Counted from the stretch's first letter, positions 1 to 8,485 are shown. The stretch is 27,962 bases of DNA from Prevotella sp. UBA2725 (GCA_002353825.1 DEKJ01000031.1:77054-105015); one strand, 5' to 3'. The notes: generated from the sequence alone by a model not told the origin. Made by a program: numbers and translations.

Positions 1-1379
1 GGGCCAACGTCTGTTCCTACCCACATATTGTTATCCTTGTCCTCTGCTATACAGCGTACATACCATAGATTTTGTATCTCCGTGCCGTCTTCATTGGTAT
101 AGGGAGCGACGAAACTGGCGATAGCATCGTTGTCTGGATCATAAGCAAAGAAAGAAGGATTACTCCAGTTGTTATTGACAAACCAGAAGAGTCCGCGGCT
201 GTCGGTCATCAGTCCTTGCATCATACCGAGGCTCTGTGGCTCGGGGAAGAGATATTTGAGCTTCATCAGTTCACTGTGCTTGTGCGATACCCATTGACCG
301 TCTTTGGTGTATTCGAGGATAGATTGTGTAGGGGCCTGACTGTTCAGTGCCCAGAGGTTACCCTGCTTATCGTACATCACGCTGAAGATGAGTTCATAAA
401 GTTGTGACTTTTTATCAAACATCTCAATGGGGGAATTCTGGTCATTCCACATCTTGATGAACTTGCCGTTTTCAAACTCATAGACACCGGTGCTTGCCCC
501 TGCCATGACATGATTCTCATCACGCGGGTCTATATCCAAACTCATGACATTGGTATAGTTGATGCCCGTGGAGGAGGTCATATCGTCCTGGTAGATAGTC
601 CAGCTGTTCCCATCATACACCTGTATACTGCCTTGTGTGCTCTGATAGCCATTGCAAGTGTATAGTTTATTATTGTAGTTTTTCATAAACCCAAAGGCAT
701 TGTACTTCGGTCCTTCAGGCTTGATCTTGTTGACGGCAGCAAGCTGATCAGCGTCCATGGTCTTGGGGCGCGCCACAAATTCGCCGATGCGGGTCCACAC
801 ATTGGGGTTGAGGAGGTTGGAAGAGCGCGAAGCACGGTAGAGACCCTTCGAGGAACTGGCTGCGTAGATATAATCGTTGTCGGTATAACAGTAATCCACC
901 CGAAAGCCGAGCTGATAGGTGTCTTCAAATGAACCGTCTGATACATTGAGCTTTACGATGCCAAACCCTGTGGAGAGATAAGCATAGCTCCCGGAGATAT
1001 CCACACTATACACCGACTTATCCACAGTCATGGAGGTGTTCATATAAGCCGGAAGGTTGAGAACATCCCCGTTAGAAGACAGCAGGTCGATGTTCTGATT
1101 GCTATAGACGATAACGAGTTTCTTAGCGGCTTTGCACCAGGCGATGTGTGATATATCGCCGTCGGAGAGCACTGTGGTCTTGTCGTAGGTCTGTACTTCC
1201 TGATCCTGAGTATTGTAGCTAAAAAGTCCACAGGAAGCAAGGACATAGAGCATGCCGTCGCTCGTCTGTTCTATCTCCGTAGGCTCATAATAGCTTGGAT
1301 AGGCTTTCCACTGGGCCGAGGCTCCACAGAGAAAAGTTATCCACAACAAAGCGCACAAAAGTATTCGTCTTCCTATCAT
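1..1379 (-). CDS. porZ: Type IX secretion system protein PorZ, N-terminal part (runs off the left edge)
   Basis: Continuous reading frame of 459 codons from the ATG at 1379, still open at base 1. The product starts with a signal peptide (MIGRRILLCALLWITFLCGA, then SAQ). Residue 24 begins the WKAYPSYYEPTEIEQ segment typical of PorZ N-termini, followed by propeller-like repeats: GLFSYN, LSDGDISHIAW, IVYSNQNIDLLSSNGDV, AYLSTGFGIVKLNVSDGSFEDTY, and finally AEDKDNNMWVGTD, which is a two-component-regulator-propeller type repeat. In the family PorZ is a surface beta-propeller protein that helps supply anionic LPS to the PorU sortase during T9SS cargo attachment. The C-terminal part lies outside the window. 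The gene follows the CotH-like gene by 44 bp in the same direction, without an obvious Shine-Dalgarno; the leader holds a 12-bp tandem repeat. A generic propeller protein (HTCS-like) is the alternative, but the N-terminal signature and length favour PorZ. Confidence 0.82.
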   Translation of the reverse strand, partial: MIGRRILLCALLWITFLCGASAQWKAYPSYYEPTEIEQTSDGMLYVLASCGLFSYNTQDQEVQTYDKTTVLSDGDISHIAWCKAAKKLVIVYSNQNIDLLSSNGDVLNLPAYMNTSMTVDKSVYSVDISGSYAYLSTGFGIVKLNVSDGSFEDTYQLGFRVDYCYTDNDYIYAASSSKGLYRASRSSNLLNPNVWTRIGEFVARPKTMDADQLAAVNKIKPEGPKYNAFGFMKNYNNKLYTCNGYQSTQGSIQVYDGNSWTIYQDDMTSSTGINYTNVMSLDIDPRDENHVMAGASTGVYEFENGKFIKMWNDQNSPIEMFDKKSQLYELIFSVMYDKQGNLWALNSQAPTQSILEYTKDGQWVSHKHSELMKLKYLFPEPQSLGMMQGLMTDSRGLFWFVNNNWSNPSFFAYDPDNDAIASFVAPYTNEDGTEIQNLWYVRCIAEDKDNNMWVGTDVG

Positions 1380-1413
1380 CGGTATCAATATTATTATCGA
1401 TATTATTATCAAT
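1378..1413 (-). repeat. Three 12-bp imperfect tandem repeats in the porZ leader
   Basis: Read on the minus strand the leader contains ATTGATAATAAT, ATCGATAATAAT and ATTGATACCGAT back to back, ending in the porZ ATG. It occupies nearly all of the gap between the cotH-like stop (1424) and porZ. No Shine-Dalgarno motif is present here. Confidence 0.7.
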
Positions 1414-1423
1414 ATTTTGTTTT

Positions 1424-3103
1424 CTATCTCAGTATTTTTTTCCCGCCACTGATGACAATGCCATGATAGGAATCATCGACAGATTGTCCAAGGATATTGA
1501 AGCGCCCTTTTCTTTCCACATTTCTGTTGAAGGTGTGGACCTTGAGAATATCCGTGGCAGATGAGTAATTATACTTCTTATCGAGGAAGGCAAGGCGTTG
1601 TGGAATCCATTTGAGGATATAATTTAATTGTCCTTCCATGTCCAGTTTCAGACCGCCAATATCAGAGTCTTCACTCCACTTGGCTTCCTCCCTACTGACG
1701 GCTCCATTCTCATTGATAGTTTGGAAAGCATTCTTAAAGCGCTCCAAAAGGGCATCCTGGCTGAAGAAGGTAGTCCTCAAGTCAGCCCACCGTTCCTCCA
1801 GACTGGCAGAGAAGCCTGAGTCAGATAGATCGTATAGTCTGCGGTCAATATTCGTTATTGATCCAATCTCACGAGTAGGACTGAGCCATGTAGAATCCAT
1901 TGAGGTATCAGCATCTGTGTACCATTGTCCGAATGTAGCATCCATATCCCACGGTGTAGGAACAAATTTATTATCTTCACCACCGTCATAGAGGTTCCAG
2001 TACATATTTTTGCCCACATTGTCTATACCGTTGATAAGGTTGATGAACAGCACATAATCACGATACACGGGCATGTCAAGTCTCTGTGTTATCTCGTCGT
2101 AAAAGTTCTTGTCAGTCTCTGTCGATACTATCCTGTTAAACTCGTCCAGCGGTTTCCAGTCCGTCGTATCAGCATCATCCCCGGGTTCCGGATACTGAGC
2201 CTCCCATCCATACCAAGTGCCTGACTTGTTGTCATAAGCATCAGTAAAGTCGTAATAGAAGGATGTATGGTCCCATGAGCTCGTTTTATAGAGTAGTCCG
2301 CGTACACCACCTTTCTTCGCACTATATTTCTTCAGACAGAGCTGTTCCTTGTCTATAGGTTCCATCAGAGAATATATACCTCTGTACTCATTGTTGATGA
2401 AGACCTCCACGATTTTGGCGTGACAGCCGTTACAAAGTTCTGGCTCCTGTTTTTTATAATAAGGAGATGTAGAGAAGTCAACCCACAGATTATGGCAAAC
2501 ATTATTGCGGAGTCGGAAAAGGTCGATCTGTCCTGCGTCGAGGATCCAGCTCTTGTCCTTACGCATTCCTAATAAGGATACGTCAAGATTCTTTCCCTGG
2601 GCATTCTGTATCTTTAGTTTATAGTTGCGTTTATGTCGGTCGCTCGTATTAGTAGAGCCACCTCGGTGTTTAATAACACAGTTGTAGTGGGCCACGTTAT
2701 CCGAAGAGAGTAAGGAGAAGGTGGCCGAACTGTAGTCGTCGGTGAATGCCGTTGCTTTATGGATATTAATAATCGGTAGACTCGTGAACCGGATGTTCCT
2801 CCGAATAGTGGAGTCATTAGACAACGTTGCAGTAAGAAGAAACGACTTGTTTTTCAAGACGTCTCCAAATTGGAACTGCGATCCGATAGCTTTGCCGTCT
2901 ATTCTGACGTCTTGCCATCGACAAGTGTCGTCAGTAGTAACATCTGCCGTAAGGTCATAGAGGCTGTCAGCAGATATGTTGAACAGCAAGGACTCAGTGT
3001 TTCGGTCGTAGCAGGGCTGGTGTCCGTTGATAGTCACCTGCCCTGCGGCTTTTCCTTCTATAAAGAGGAAAGTAAGGAATATTCCCACTTTAATGTTCTT
3101 CAT
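1424..3103 (-). CDS. Secreted CotH-like (spore coat kinase fold) protein with Por-tail-like C-terminus
   Basis: 559 residues. Residues 1-21 form a signal peptide (MKNIKVGIFLTFLFIEGKAA). Residues 24-110 look like a beta-rich domain of the kind that precedes CotH domains in Bacteroidales. The CotH region spans about residues 125-480: CVIKHRGGSTNTSDRHKRNY (142-161), RDYVLFINLINGIDNVGKNM around 348-367, and TPWDMDATFGQW at 383-394, where the aspartates correspond to the acidic motif of CotH protein kinases. The last 30 residues (RFNILGQS...HGIVISGGKKILR) resemble the sorting tail of T9SS cargo, so surface export is likely. The start has a good ribosome site (AGAGGA, about 6 nt upstream) and lies 2 bp after the GNAT stop. 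porZ follows 44 bp downstream. Substrate is unknown; in Bacteroidales such proteins are often annotated only as CotH kinase family. Confidence 0.8.
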   Translation of the reverse strand: MKNIKVGIFLTFLFIEGKAAGQVTINGHQPCYDRNTESLLFNISADSLYDLTADVTTDDTCRWQDVRIDGKAIGSQFQFGDVLKNKSFLLTATLSNDSTIRRNIRFTSLPIINIHKATAFTDDYSSATFSLLSSDNVAHYNCVIKHRGGSTNTSDRHKRNYKLKIQNAQGKNLDVSLLGMRKDKSWILDAGQIDLFRLRNNVCHNLWVDFSTSPYYKKQEPELCNGCHAKIVEVFINNEYRGIYSLMEPIDKEQLCLKKYSAKKGGVRGLLYKTSSWDHTSFYYDFTDAYDNKSGTWYGWEAQYPEPGDDADTTDWKPLDEFNRIVSTETDKNFYDEITQRLDMPVYRDYVLFINLINGIDNVGKNMYWNLYDGGEDNKFVPTPWDMDATFGQWYTDADTSMDSTWLSPTREIGSITNIDRRLYDLSDSGFSASLEERWADLRTTFFSQDALLERFKNAFQTINENGAVSREEAKWSEDSDIGGLKLDMEGQLNYILKWIPQRLAFLDKKYNYSSATDILKVHTFNRNVERKGRFNILGQSVDDSYHGIVISGGKKILR

Positions 3104-3105
3104 AT

Positions 3106-3684
3106 CTATCCTCTATTCTTTAATCTATACATGAATAAATTTTGGTTTCTTCTTTCTTCCATTGCCGGTACAAAGCCACATTTTTTATAGAAAGGAATGG
3201 CTGAATAATTCTCTTCATTCAATGCTCTTACTATTATGTAGTCACCGTTGAATGAGTCATCTTTTGAAATTTTTTCTATTATACTTTCTATAATGAAAGA
3301 ACCTATACGATGACGTTGATATTCTGTTGATATAGCAAAGTAGGTAATTTCTTTAGCTTCATATGAGGTTTTCCACCAATAATAGGAGTCTTCATCCTTT
3401 GAAGTATTGATAGGCTTGGGCTTGTTCCCCTCTCTCATATTATTCTTAGCTTCTTCTGAAAAAGTAATTGTACTATTATCAAGGCAAAACATTCCTATAA
3501 TAGTGGAATCATAACTTACTGTATACATTTCGCAACTGCCCATACTTAAATAGTTTTGCAATTCAGAATGTATAAAACTATCCATGGATTGGATACCACA
3601 AGAAAAAGTTGAGAGGACACTTGCATCAGTTGTCCTCTCAAATATAAGTTTTCTTCTTTTCTGATTATTTCCACTCTGACTCAT
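3106..3684 (-). CDS. GNAT-family N-acetyltransferase, TacT/AtaT-like (possible toxin)
   Basis: 192 residues. The N-terminal FSCGIQSMDSFI motif (27-38) matches the F-x-CG-x3-LD-x-FL segment of TacT/AtaT-type toxins, which acetylate aminoacyl-tRNA. The acetyl-CoA loop is QRHRIGSF (123-130), and the GNAT C-terminal tyrosine motif is FYKKCGF (165-171). An insertion of about 40 residues (75-112) lies between strands. The only in-frame ATG, at 3684, overlaps the small upstream gene by 20 bp. A purine-rich AAGGAG sits just 1 nt before it, so initiation is probably coupled to translation of the upstream gene. The region is visibly more AT-rich than the neighbouring leuS-rdgB operon, which hints at transfer. 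Acetyltransferase family is firm; toxin role is inferred from family motif and operon shape only. Confidence 0.8.
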   Translation of the reverse strand: MSQSGNNQKRRKLIFERTTDASVLSTFSCGIQSMDSFIHSELQNYLSMGSCEMYTVSYDSTIIGMFCLDNSTITFSEEAKNNMREGNKPKPINTSKDEDSYYWWKTSYEAKEITYFAISTEYQRHRIGSFIIESIIEKISKDDSFNGDYIIVRALNEENYSAIPFYKKCGFVPAMEERRNQNLFMYRLKNRG

Positions 3685-3832
3685 ACTCCTTAAGTATCAT
3701 AAAAGAGTATTTCTGTAATTTTTTCTCTGAAGCATTAAGCTGTCCTTTGTGTGATCTGTATAATGCTTCTCTCATTTCTTGAGCATATCTTCCCTTTACC
3801 TCAGGAAGTTGCTCCTTATCTATTCCTAACAT
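3665..3832 (-). CDS. Small protein upstream of the GNAT gene, antitoxin candidate
   Basis: 55 residues from the ATG at 3832 (MLGIDKEQLPEVKGRYAQEM... ending in ESEWK). An in-frame ATG 7 codons earlier (3853) is rejected because it lies in the promoter: the -7 element is 3851-3858, so that codon would not be transcribed. The chosen start has an excellent ribosome site (AAAGGAGG, 5 nt upstream). The product is predicted helical and charged, with no ribbon-helix-helix (DUF1778) pattern that I can see, unlike the usual TacA partners of TacT. Its 3' end overlaps the GNAT gene by 20 bp. No family recognised; role as antitoxin is inference from position. Confidence 0.65.
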   Translation of the reverse strand: MLGIDKEQLPEVKGRYAQEMREALYRSHKGQLNASEKKLQKYSFMILKEYESEWK

Positions 3833-3850
3833 ATTTACCTCCTTTTTCTG

Positions 3851-3882
3851 CAAAGTTAGTAATTACCTTTATATGTTGCAAA
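3851..3882 (-). promoter_or_regulatory. Bacteroidetes promoter of the small-ORF/GNAT operon
   Basis: -7 element TAACTTTG at 3858-3851 and -33 element TTTG at 3882-3879, with a 20-bp spacer; both match the Bacteroidetes sigma consensus. Transcription would begin about 10 bp before the ribosome site of the 55-residue gene and could continue through GNAT, the CotH-like gene and porZ. Confidence 0.7.
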
Positions 3883-3909
3883 TATTACGAGAATTTTAAC
3901 TCAAAAAAG

Positions 3910-4512
3910 TTACTCCTCATTGTTGAGCCAGTCAGCGAGTTTCTTCACTGCCTTAGCTCTATGGCTGATCTTGTTCTTCACCTCCTCACCGAGCTCAGCG
4001 AAACTTTTGTCGTATCCATCGGGAATGAAGATCGGATCATAGCCGAAGCCTTCCGTGCCGTGCTTCTCGTAGGCGATGCGGCCTTCCACGATACCTTCGA
4101 AACGATACTCACGGGAGCATACGGGGTTGCCGCCTTCCATCTGAATGAGCGAGATGACGGTGCGGAAACGTGCCTTGCGGTTTGGATTGTCGCCGAGCTT
4201 CGTGAGCAGTTTCTTCATGTTAGCCTCACTGTCGTGGTCCGTGCCTTCCGCATAGCGGGCGGAGTGGACACCGGGCTCTCCGTCGAGGGCATCGACCTCC
4301 AAGCCCGTGTCATCCGCAAAGCAGTCGACATGATAATTGTCAAAGATATATTCCGCTTTCTGATGGGCATTGGCCTCGAGCGTGTTCCCCGTCTCGGGGA
4401 TGTCCTCATGACAGCCGATGTCGTTGAGCGACACGATCTCAAACGACGGGCCGAGAATCTCACGGATTTCCTGTAACTTGTGTGCGTTGTTGGTTGCGAA
4501 TACTATCTTCAT
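3910..4512 (-). CDS. rdgB: RdgB/HAM1 non-canonical purine NTP pyrophosphatase
   Basis: 200 residues, the usual family length. It hydrolyses (d)ITP, dHAPTP and XTP to monophosphates in the cytoplasm, keeping deaminated purines out of DNA and RNA. The N-terminal substrate motif ATNNAHKLQEIREIL (5-19), the FADDTGLEVDALDGEPGVHS block with catalytic aspartates (65-84), GFGYDPIFIPDGY and the C-terminal SHRAKAVKKL are all present. The ATG at 4512 lies inside the yitT-like gene (53-bp overlap) and is supported by an AGAGGA ribosome site about 8 nt upstream. It is the last gene of the leuS-yitT-rdgB operon; the weak inverted repeat AACT-N6-AGTT just after the stop is not a convincing terminator. Confidence 0.95.
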   Translation of the reverse strand: MKIVFATNNAHKLQEIREILGPSFEIVSLNDIGCHEDIPETGNTLEANAHQKAEYIFDNYHVDCFADDTGLEVDALDGEPGVHSARYAEGTDHDSEANMKKLLTKLGDNPNRKARFRTVISLIQMEGGNPVCSREYRFEGIVEGRIAYEKHGTEGFGYDPIFIPDGYDKSFAELGEEVKNKISHRAKAVKKLADWLNNEE

Positions 4513-5467
4513 TTTTCTTATCCTCTTCTAAGATTTGTTTTTTGTTCTTTGGTACCTTCACTTTCACATGGTCGAAGCCCTCGCCGTAGACACCGATACA
4601 GGAGCTCTGCGACACGAAAGCATTGGGGTCTATCATCTTGATGAGACGGAAGATAGGCGTGCTCTCACGCTTGCGCGCAAGGATGCAGAGCACTTTGATG
4701 TCCTGGCCCGTGTACCAACCGTGACCGTCGAGGATTGTCACACCACGCTCGAGCTGTGTGCCGATGGCATCGGCGATCTCCTTACTCTTCTTCGAGAAGA
4801 TCATGAACTGTACCGACTCCTGACGGATGTTCATGACGTGGTCGAGCATGAAGTTCTCAACGACCATGGTGCAGAGACCAAACATCACCTTGTGCAGACG
4901 GCCTATGATGTCGCCAAACTGCGGGAAGAACATACAGCTGCCGATGATGCAGAGGTCGATAGCCAGCAGCACCTGACCGAGCGAGAAACTGTAGTACTTG
5001 TTGACCGAGGCTGCGATGATATCCGTGCCGCCTGTGGAGCCGTTGTTGAGGAACACAATGGCGAGCGACGAGCCCGTGAGCGTACAGCCGATGAGCAACG
5101 ACATGAAGTCCTGGTTGGCACCGAGGATCTTGACGTAGTGCCCCGCCGCGTCCACAGGCATGAGTTTTTGGGCGAACCATAACATGAAATATAGCAGGAT
5201 GATAGCGTAGATGGTCTTCATGAGGAACTTGATACCCAAGACCTTCAGACCCACTATCAACAAAGCTACATTGATGAGGAGGTACGTGTTTTGAATAGGG
5301 AAACCAGTGGCGTAATAGATAACAGCCGACAGACCGGTCACTCCTCCTGTCACGATCTCGTAAGGAAGAAGAAAAAGGGTGAAAGCAAAGGCATAGAGGC
5401 ATACACCAAAGGTGATGCCTGCATAGTCCTTAGCCTCGTTGAATATTACTCGCTGGTTGATGGTCAT
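4460..5467 (-). CDS. YitT-family membrane protein (DUF161 + DUF2179)
   Basis: 335 residues. The N-terminal half carries five or six hydrophobic segments (about 15-35, 60-80, 82-100, 120-140, 160-180, 190-210) with the YitT signature LPYEIVTGGVTGLSAVIYY and the repeat NNGSTGGTDIIAASVNKYY. The C-terminal cytoplasmic DUF2179 domain runs from about 235 to 320 (RGVTILDGHGWYTGQDIKVL, GVYGEGFDHVKVKVP). Function of the family is not established; transport has been suggested. The last roughly 20 residues (EEDKKNEDSIRNQQRTQVTGNP) are polar, and this tail is encoded by the stretch that overlaps rdgB in another frame. The gene starts 12 bp after the leuS stop, so it is co-transcribed with it. Confidence 0.9.
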   Translation of the reverse strand: MTINQRVIFNEAKDYAGITFGVCLYAFAFTLFLLPYEIVTGGVTGLSAVIYYATGFPIQNTYLLINVALLIVGLKVLGIKFLMKTIYAIILLYFMLWFAQKLMPVDAAGHYVKILGANQDFMSLLIGCTLTGSSLAIVFLNNGSTGGTDIIAASVNKYYSFSLGQVLLAIDLCIIGSCMFFPQFGDIIGRLHKVMFGLCTMVVENFMLDHVMNIRQESVQFMIFSKKSKEIADAIGTQLERGVTILDGHGWYTGQDIKVLCILARKRESTPIFRLIKMIDPNAFVSQSSCIGVYGEGFDHVKVKVPKNKKQILEEDKKNEDSIRNQQRTQVTGNP

Positions 5468-5479
5468 ATGATGTTATTT

Positions 5480-8368
5480 TTATTTCACTACGATATTGAT
5501 GATACGCTTTGGCACGACGATGACCTTGATGATCTTCTTACCGTCGGTATACTTAGCGCAACGGTCGTCGGCGAGGGTCTCTTTCTCGATGGTGTCCTTG
5601 TCGGCGTCGGCAGCGAACGTCTTCTGGAAACGGGCCTTGCCATTGAAACTCACTGTCATCTGCATCTCGTTCTCCACGAGATATTTCTCATCCCATGTCG
5701 GCCACTTAGCATCGCATACGGTCGTGGTGTTGCCGAGCTGATGCCACAGTTCCTCAGCGATATGCGGAGCAAACGGAGCGATGAGCACAACGAGATCGGA
5801 GAGCAGTTCGCGGTTATGACACTTCTGCTGACCAAGCTCGTTGACGCAGATCATGAACGCAGAGATAGACGTGTTGTAAGAGAACACCTCGATGTCCTGT
5901 GTCACCTTCTTGATGAGCTTATGCACGCTCTTCAGGCTGTCCTTGCTCGGCTCAGCATCGTCGACGAGGAACTTGTCGGTGCGGTTGTCCCAGAACAGTG
6001 CCCACAGCTTCTTCAGGAAGCGGAAGCAACCGTCGATACCATTGGTATCCCAAGGTTTCGAAGCCTCCACAGGACCAAGGAACATCTCGTACAGACGCAG
6101 CGTGTCGGCACCGTAGTCGCGCACGATATCATCAGGGTTGACGACATTGTACATCGACTTCGACATCTTCTCAATGGCCCAGCCGCACTGATACTTGCCT
6201 GTAGCGCCGTCGGCTGACTTGCTGCCATCCTCGAAGATGAACTCAGCGTTGGCATATTCGGGGCTCCACTTCTTGAAGGCCTCGACATCGAGAATATCAT
6301 TCTTCACAAGGTTGATCCACACATGGATAGGTGTCACATCCTTGTAGTTCTTGCGCTGACCGAAGCTGACGAAGACAGGCTTGTCGGCTGTCGACAGTTC
6401 GTTGGCACGATAGACGAAGTTGCTGCGGCCCTGGATCATACCCTGGTTGACGAGCTTCTGGAACGGCTCTTCCTCACAGCTCACGCCGTAGTCGTGGAGG
6501 AACTTATTCCAGAAACGCGAATAGATCAGGTGACCGGTAGCGTGCTCTGTACCTCCGACATAGAGGTCTACATGGCGCCAGTATTCGTCGGCAGCCTTGG
6601 AGACGAGCTCCTTGTCGTTGTGCGGGTCCATATAGCGGAGATAGTAAGCAGAACTTCCTGCGAAGCCCGGCATTGTGTAGAGGTCGAGCGGGAAAACGGT
6701 CTTGTTGTCAATCTTCGTGTTCTCCACAATCTGGTTGTTCACCGTATCCCATGCCCATTTCTTGGCTCTGCCCAATGGAGGCTCACCGTCGTCGGTAGGT
6801 TTATACTCCGTGATCTCAGGCAGCTCCACGGGGAGATACTGCTCCGGTACCATCTTGGGGATGCCGTTGTCGTAATAAACCGGGAACGGCTCACCCCAGT
6901 AGCGCTGGCGGGAGAAGATGGCGTCGCGCAGACGGTAGTTGACCTTCACGCGGCCGATACCTTTCTCGGTGACAAACTTCTTGGTCTTGGCGATAGCCTC
7001 CTTCACGGTGCAGCCGTTGAGTGAGAATCCGTCGATGCTCTTGTGACCCTCACGCGGAGAGTTCATCACGATGCCTTCCTTGGCGTCGAAGCTCTCCTCC
7101 GACACATCAGCACCCTCGATAAGCGGGATGATAGGGAGGTTGAAGTGCTTGGCGAAAGCATAGTCGCGGCTGTCATGAGCAGGCACAGCCATGATAGCGC
7201 CCGTGCCGTAGCCGGCAAGGACATATTCGGAGATCCAGATTGGAATCTCATCACCAGTGAACGGGTTGATGGCATAAGAACCACTGAACACACCCGTGAC
7301 CTTGTGGTCGCTCATGCGGTCGAGCTCCGTGCGGCTCTTCACATAGGTGAGATATTTGTCGACCTCAGCCTTCTGAGTCTCAGTCGTCACCTGCTGAACA
7401 TACTCGCTCTCAGGAGCCAGGACCATGAATGTGACACCGAACATCGTGTCGGCACGTGTCGTGAAGATCGTGAACTTCACGTCAGAGTCTTTCACAGAGA
7501 ACTCCACCTCGGTACCCTCAGAGCGGCCGATCCAGTTGCGCTGTGTGTCTTTGATGCTGTCGCTCCACTGGATAGTGTCGAGGCCGTCGAGCAGACGCTG
7601 GGCGTAAGCCGACGTGCGGAGGCACCACTGGCTCATCTTCTTCTGAACCACGGGGAAGCCGCCACGGATAGACACACCTTCCACGACCTCATCATTGGCA
7701 AGCACCGTGCCGAGGCCGGCGCACCAGTTGACCATCGTCTCACCCTTGAAGGCGATGCGGTAGTTCATCAGCGTGTCGCTCTTCTCCTTGTCGCTCATGG
7801 CGTTCCACTCAGCAGCAGTGAACTGCATGGTGTCATCGGTCTGAGCCACATGGATGCCTTCGGTGCCCTTCTCCTCGAAGTGCTTGATGAGCTTGTCGAT
7901 AGGCTGAGCTTTCTGAAGGTCATTGTCATAGTAGGAGTTGAACATCTTCTCGAACGCCCACTGTGTCCAGTGATAATAATGAGGATCGCAGGTCTTCACC
8001 TCGCGGTCCCAGTCGAAGGAGAAGCCGATCTTGTCGAGCTGCTCACGATAGTGGTTGATGTTCTCGTTGGTGGTGATGGCAGGATGCTGACCCGTCTTGA
8101 TGGCGTACTGCTCTGCAGGCAGGCCGTAAGCATCGTAGCCCATAGGGTTCAACACATTGAAACCCTTGAGGCGCTTATAGCGTGCGTAGATATCCGAAGC
8201 GATGTAGCCAAGAGGATGGCCCACATGGAGTCCGGCACCGGAGGGGTAAGGGAACATGTTGAGCACATAGTATTTGGGTCTCGTGGGGTCTTCAGTGACC
8301 TTGTAGGTCTTGTCGTCTACCCACTGCTTCTGCCATTTCTTCTCAATCTCTCTGAAATTGTAGTCCAT
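5480..8368 (-). CDS. leuS: Leucyl-tRNA synthetase
   Basis: 962 residues, class I aminoacyl-tRNA synthetase that charges tRNA-Leu. The HIGH motif appears as HVGH (48-51) in the segment FPYPSGAGLHVGHPLGYIAS; the KMSKS loop is EKMSKSMYNVVNPDD at about 733. The CP1 editing domain lies around residues 250-440 (NWIGRSEGTEVEF, FTTRADTMFGVTFMVLAPE). The C-terminal anticodon-binding domain and a short LeuRS C-terminal tail (IIKVIVVPKRIINIVVK) are present. It is longer than the enterobacterial enzyme (about 860), as is usual for Bacteroidetes. First gene of an operon with the YitT-like protein and RdgB. The ATG at 8368 has no strong Shine-Dalgarno, typical of the phylum. Confidence 0.98.
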   Translation of the reverse strand: MDYNFREIEKKWQKQWVDDKTYKVTEDPTRPKYYVLNMFPYPSGAGLHVGHPLGYIASDIYARYKRLKGFNVLNPMGYDAYGLPAEQYAIKTGQHPAITTNENINHYREQLDKIGFSFDWDREVKTCDPHYYHWTQWAFEKMFNSYYDNDLQKAQPIDKLIKHFEEKGTEGIHVAQTDDTMQFTAAEWNAMSDKEKSDTLMNYRIAFKGETMVNWCAGLGTVLANDEVVEGVSIRGGFPVVQKKMSQWCLRTSAYAQRLLDGLDTIQWSDSIKDTQRNWIGRSEGTEVEFSVKDSDVKFTIFTTRADTMFGVTFMVLAPESEYVQQVTTETQKAEVDKYLTYVKSRTELDRMSDHKVTGVFSGSYAINPFTGDEIPIWISEYVLAGYGTGAIMAVPAHDSRDYAFAKHFNLPIIPLIEGADVSEESFDAKEGIVMNSPREGHKSIDGFSLNGCTVKEAIAKTKKFVTEKGIGRVKVNYRLRDAIFSRQRYWGEPFPVYYDNGIPKMVPEQYLPVELPEITEYKPTDDGEPPLGRAKKWAWDTVNNQIVENTKIDNKTVFPLDLYTMPGFAGSSAYYLRYMDPHNDKELVSKAADEYWRHVDLYVGGTEHATGHLIYSRFWNKFLHDYGVSCEEEPFQKLVNQGMIQGRSNFVYRANELSTADKPVFVSFGQRKNYKDVTPIHVWINLVKNDILDVEAFKKWSPEYANAEFIFEDGSKSADGATGKYQCGWAIEKMSKSMYNVVNPDDIVRDYGADTLRLYEMFLGPVEASKPWDTNGIDGCFRFLKKLWALFWDNRTDKFLVDDAEPSKDSLKSVHKLIKKVTQDIEVFSYNTSISAFMICVNELGQQKCHNRELLSDLVVLIAPFAPHIAEELWHQLGNTTTVCDAKWPTWDEKYLVENEMQMTVSFNGKARFQKTFAADADKDTIEKETLADDRCAKYTDGKKIIKVIVVPKRIINIVVK

Positions 8369-8396
8369 GTCTTTTTAAACTTGTTTATTTTAAGTG

Positions 8397-8412
8397 CAAA
8401 GATACAAAGATA
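8397..8412 (-). promoter_or_regulatory. leuS: Putative leuS -7 elements (two tandem TATCTTTG)
   Basis: Minus-strand reading gives TATCTTTG twice back to back (8412-8405 and 8404-8397), about 30 bp upstream of the leuS ATG. Each fits TAnnTTTG; I see no good -33 TTG at the expected distance for either, so which one is used is unclear. Confidence 0.45.
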
Positions 8413-8485
8413 TTGTGAAATAACGGCTTAGATATTGGAAATAACACCTTAAGTCACTGAAAAAACATACTGTTCATCATCTTTC

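Noticed and set aside
3665..3853. Longer start (ATG at 3853) for the small antitoxin-like gene
   Set aside because: That ATG overlaps the -7 element region, while the ATG at 3832 has a strong ribosome site and lies downstream of the expected transcript start.
6323..7024. 233-codon plus-strand open frame
   Set aside because: Antisense shadow of leuS.
7043..8431. 462-codon open frame on the plus strand
   Set aside because: It lies wholly antisense to most of leuS, which has all synthetase motifs; composition is a shadow of leuS codon bias (rich in H, R, L, V) with no domain pattern.
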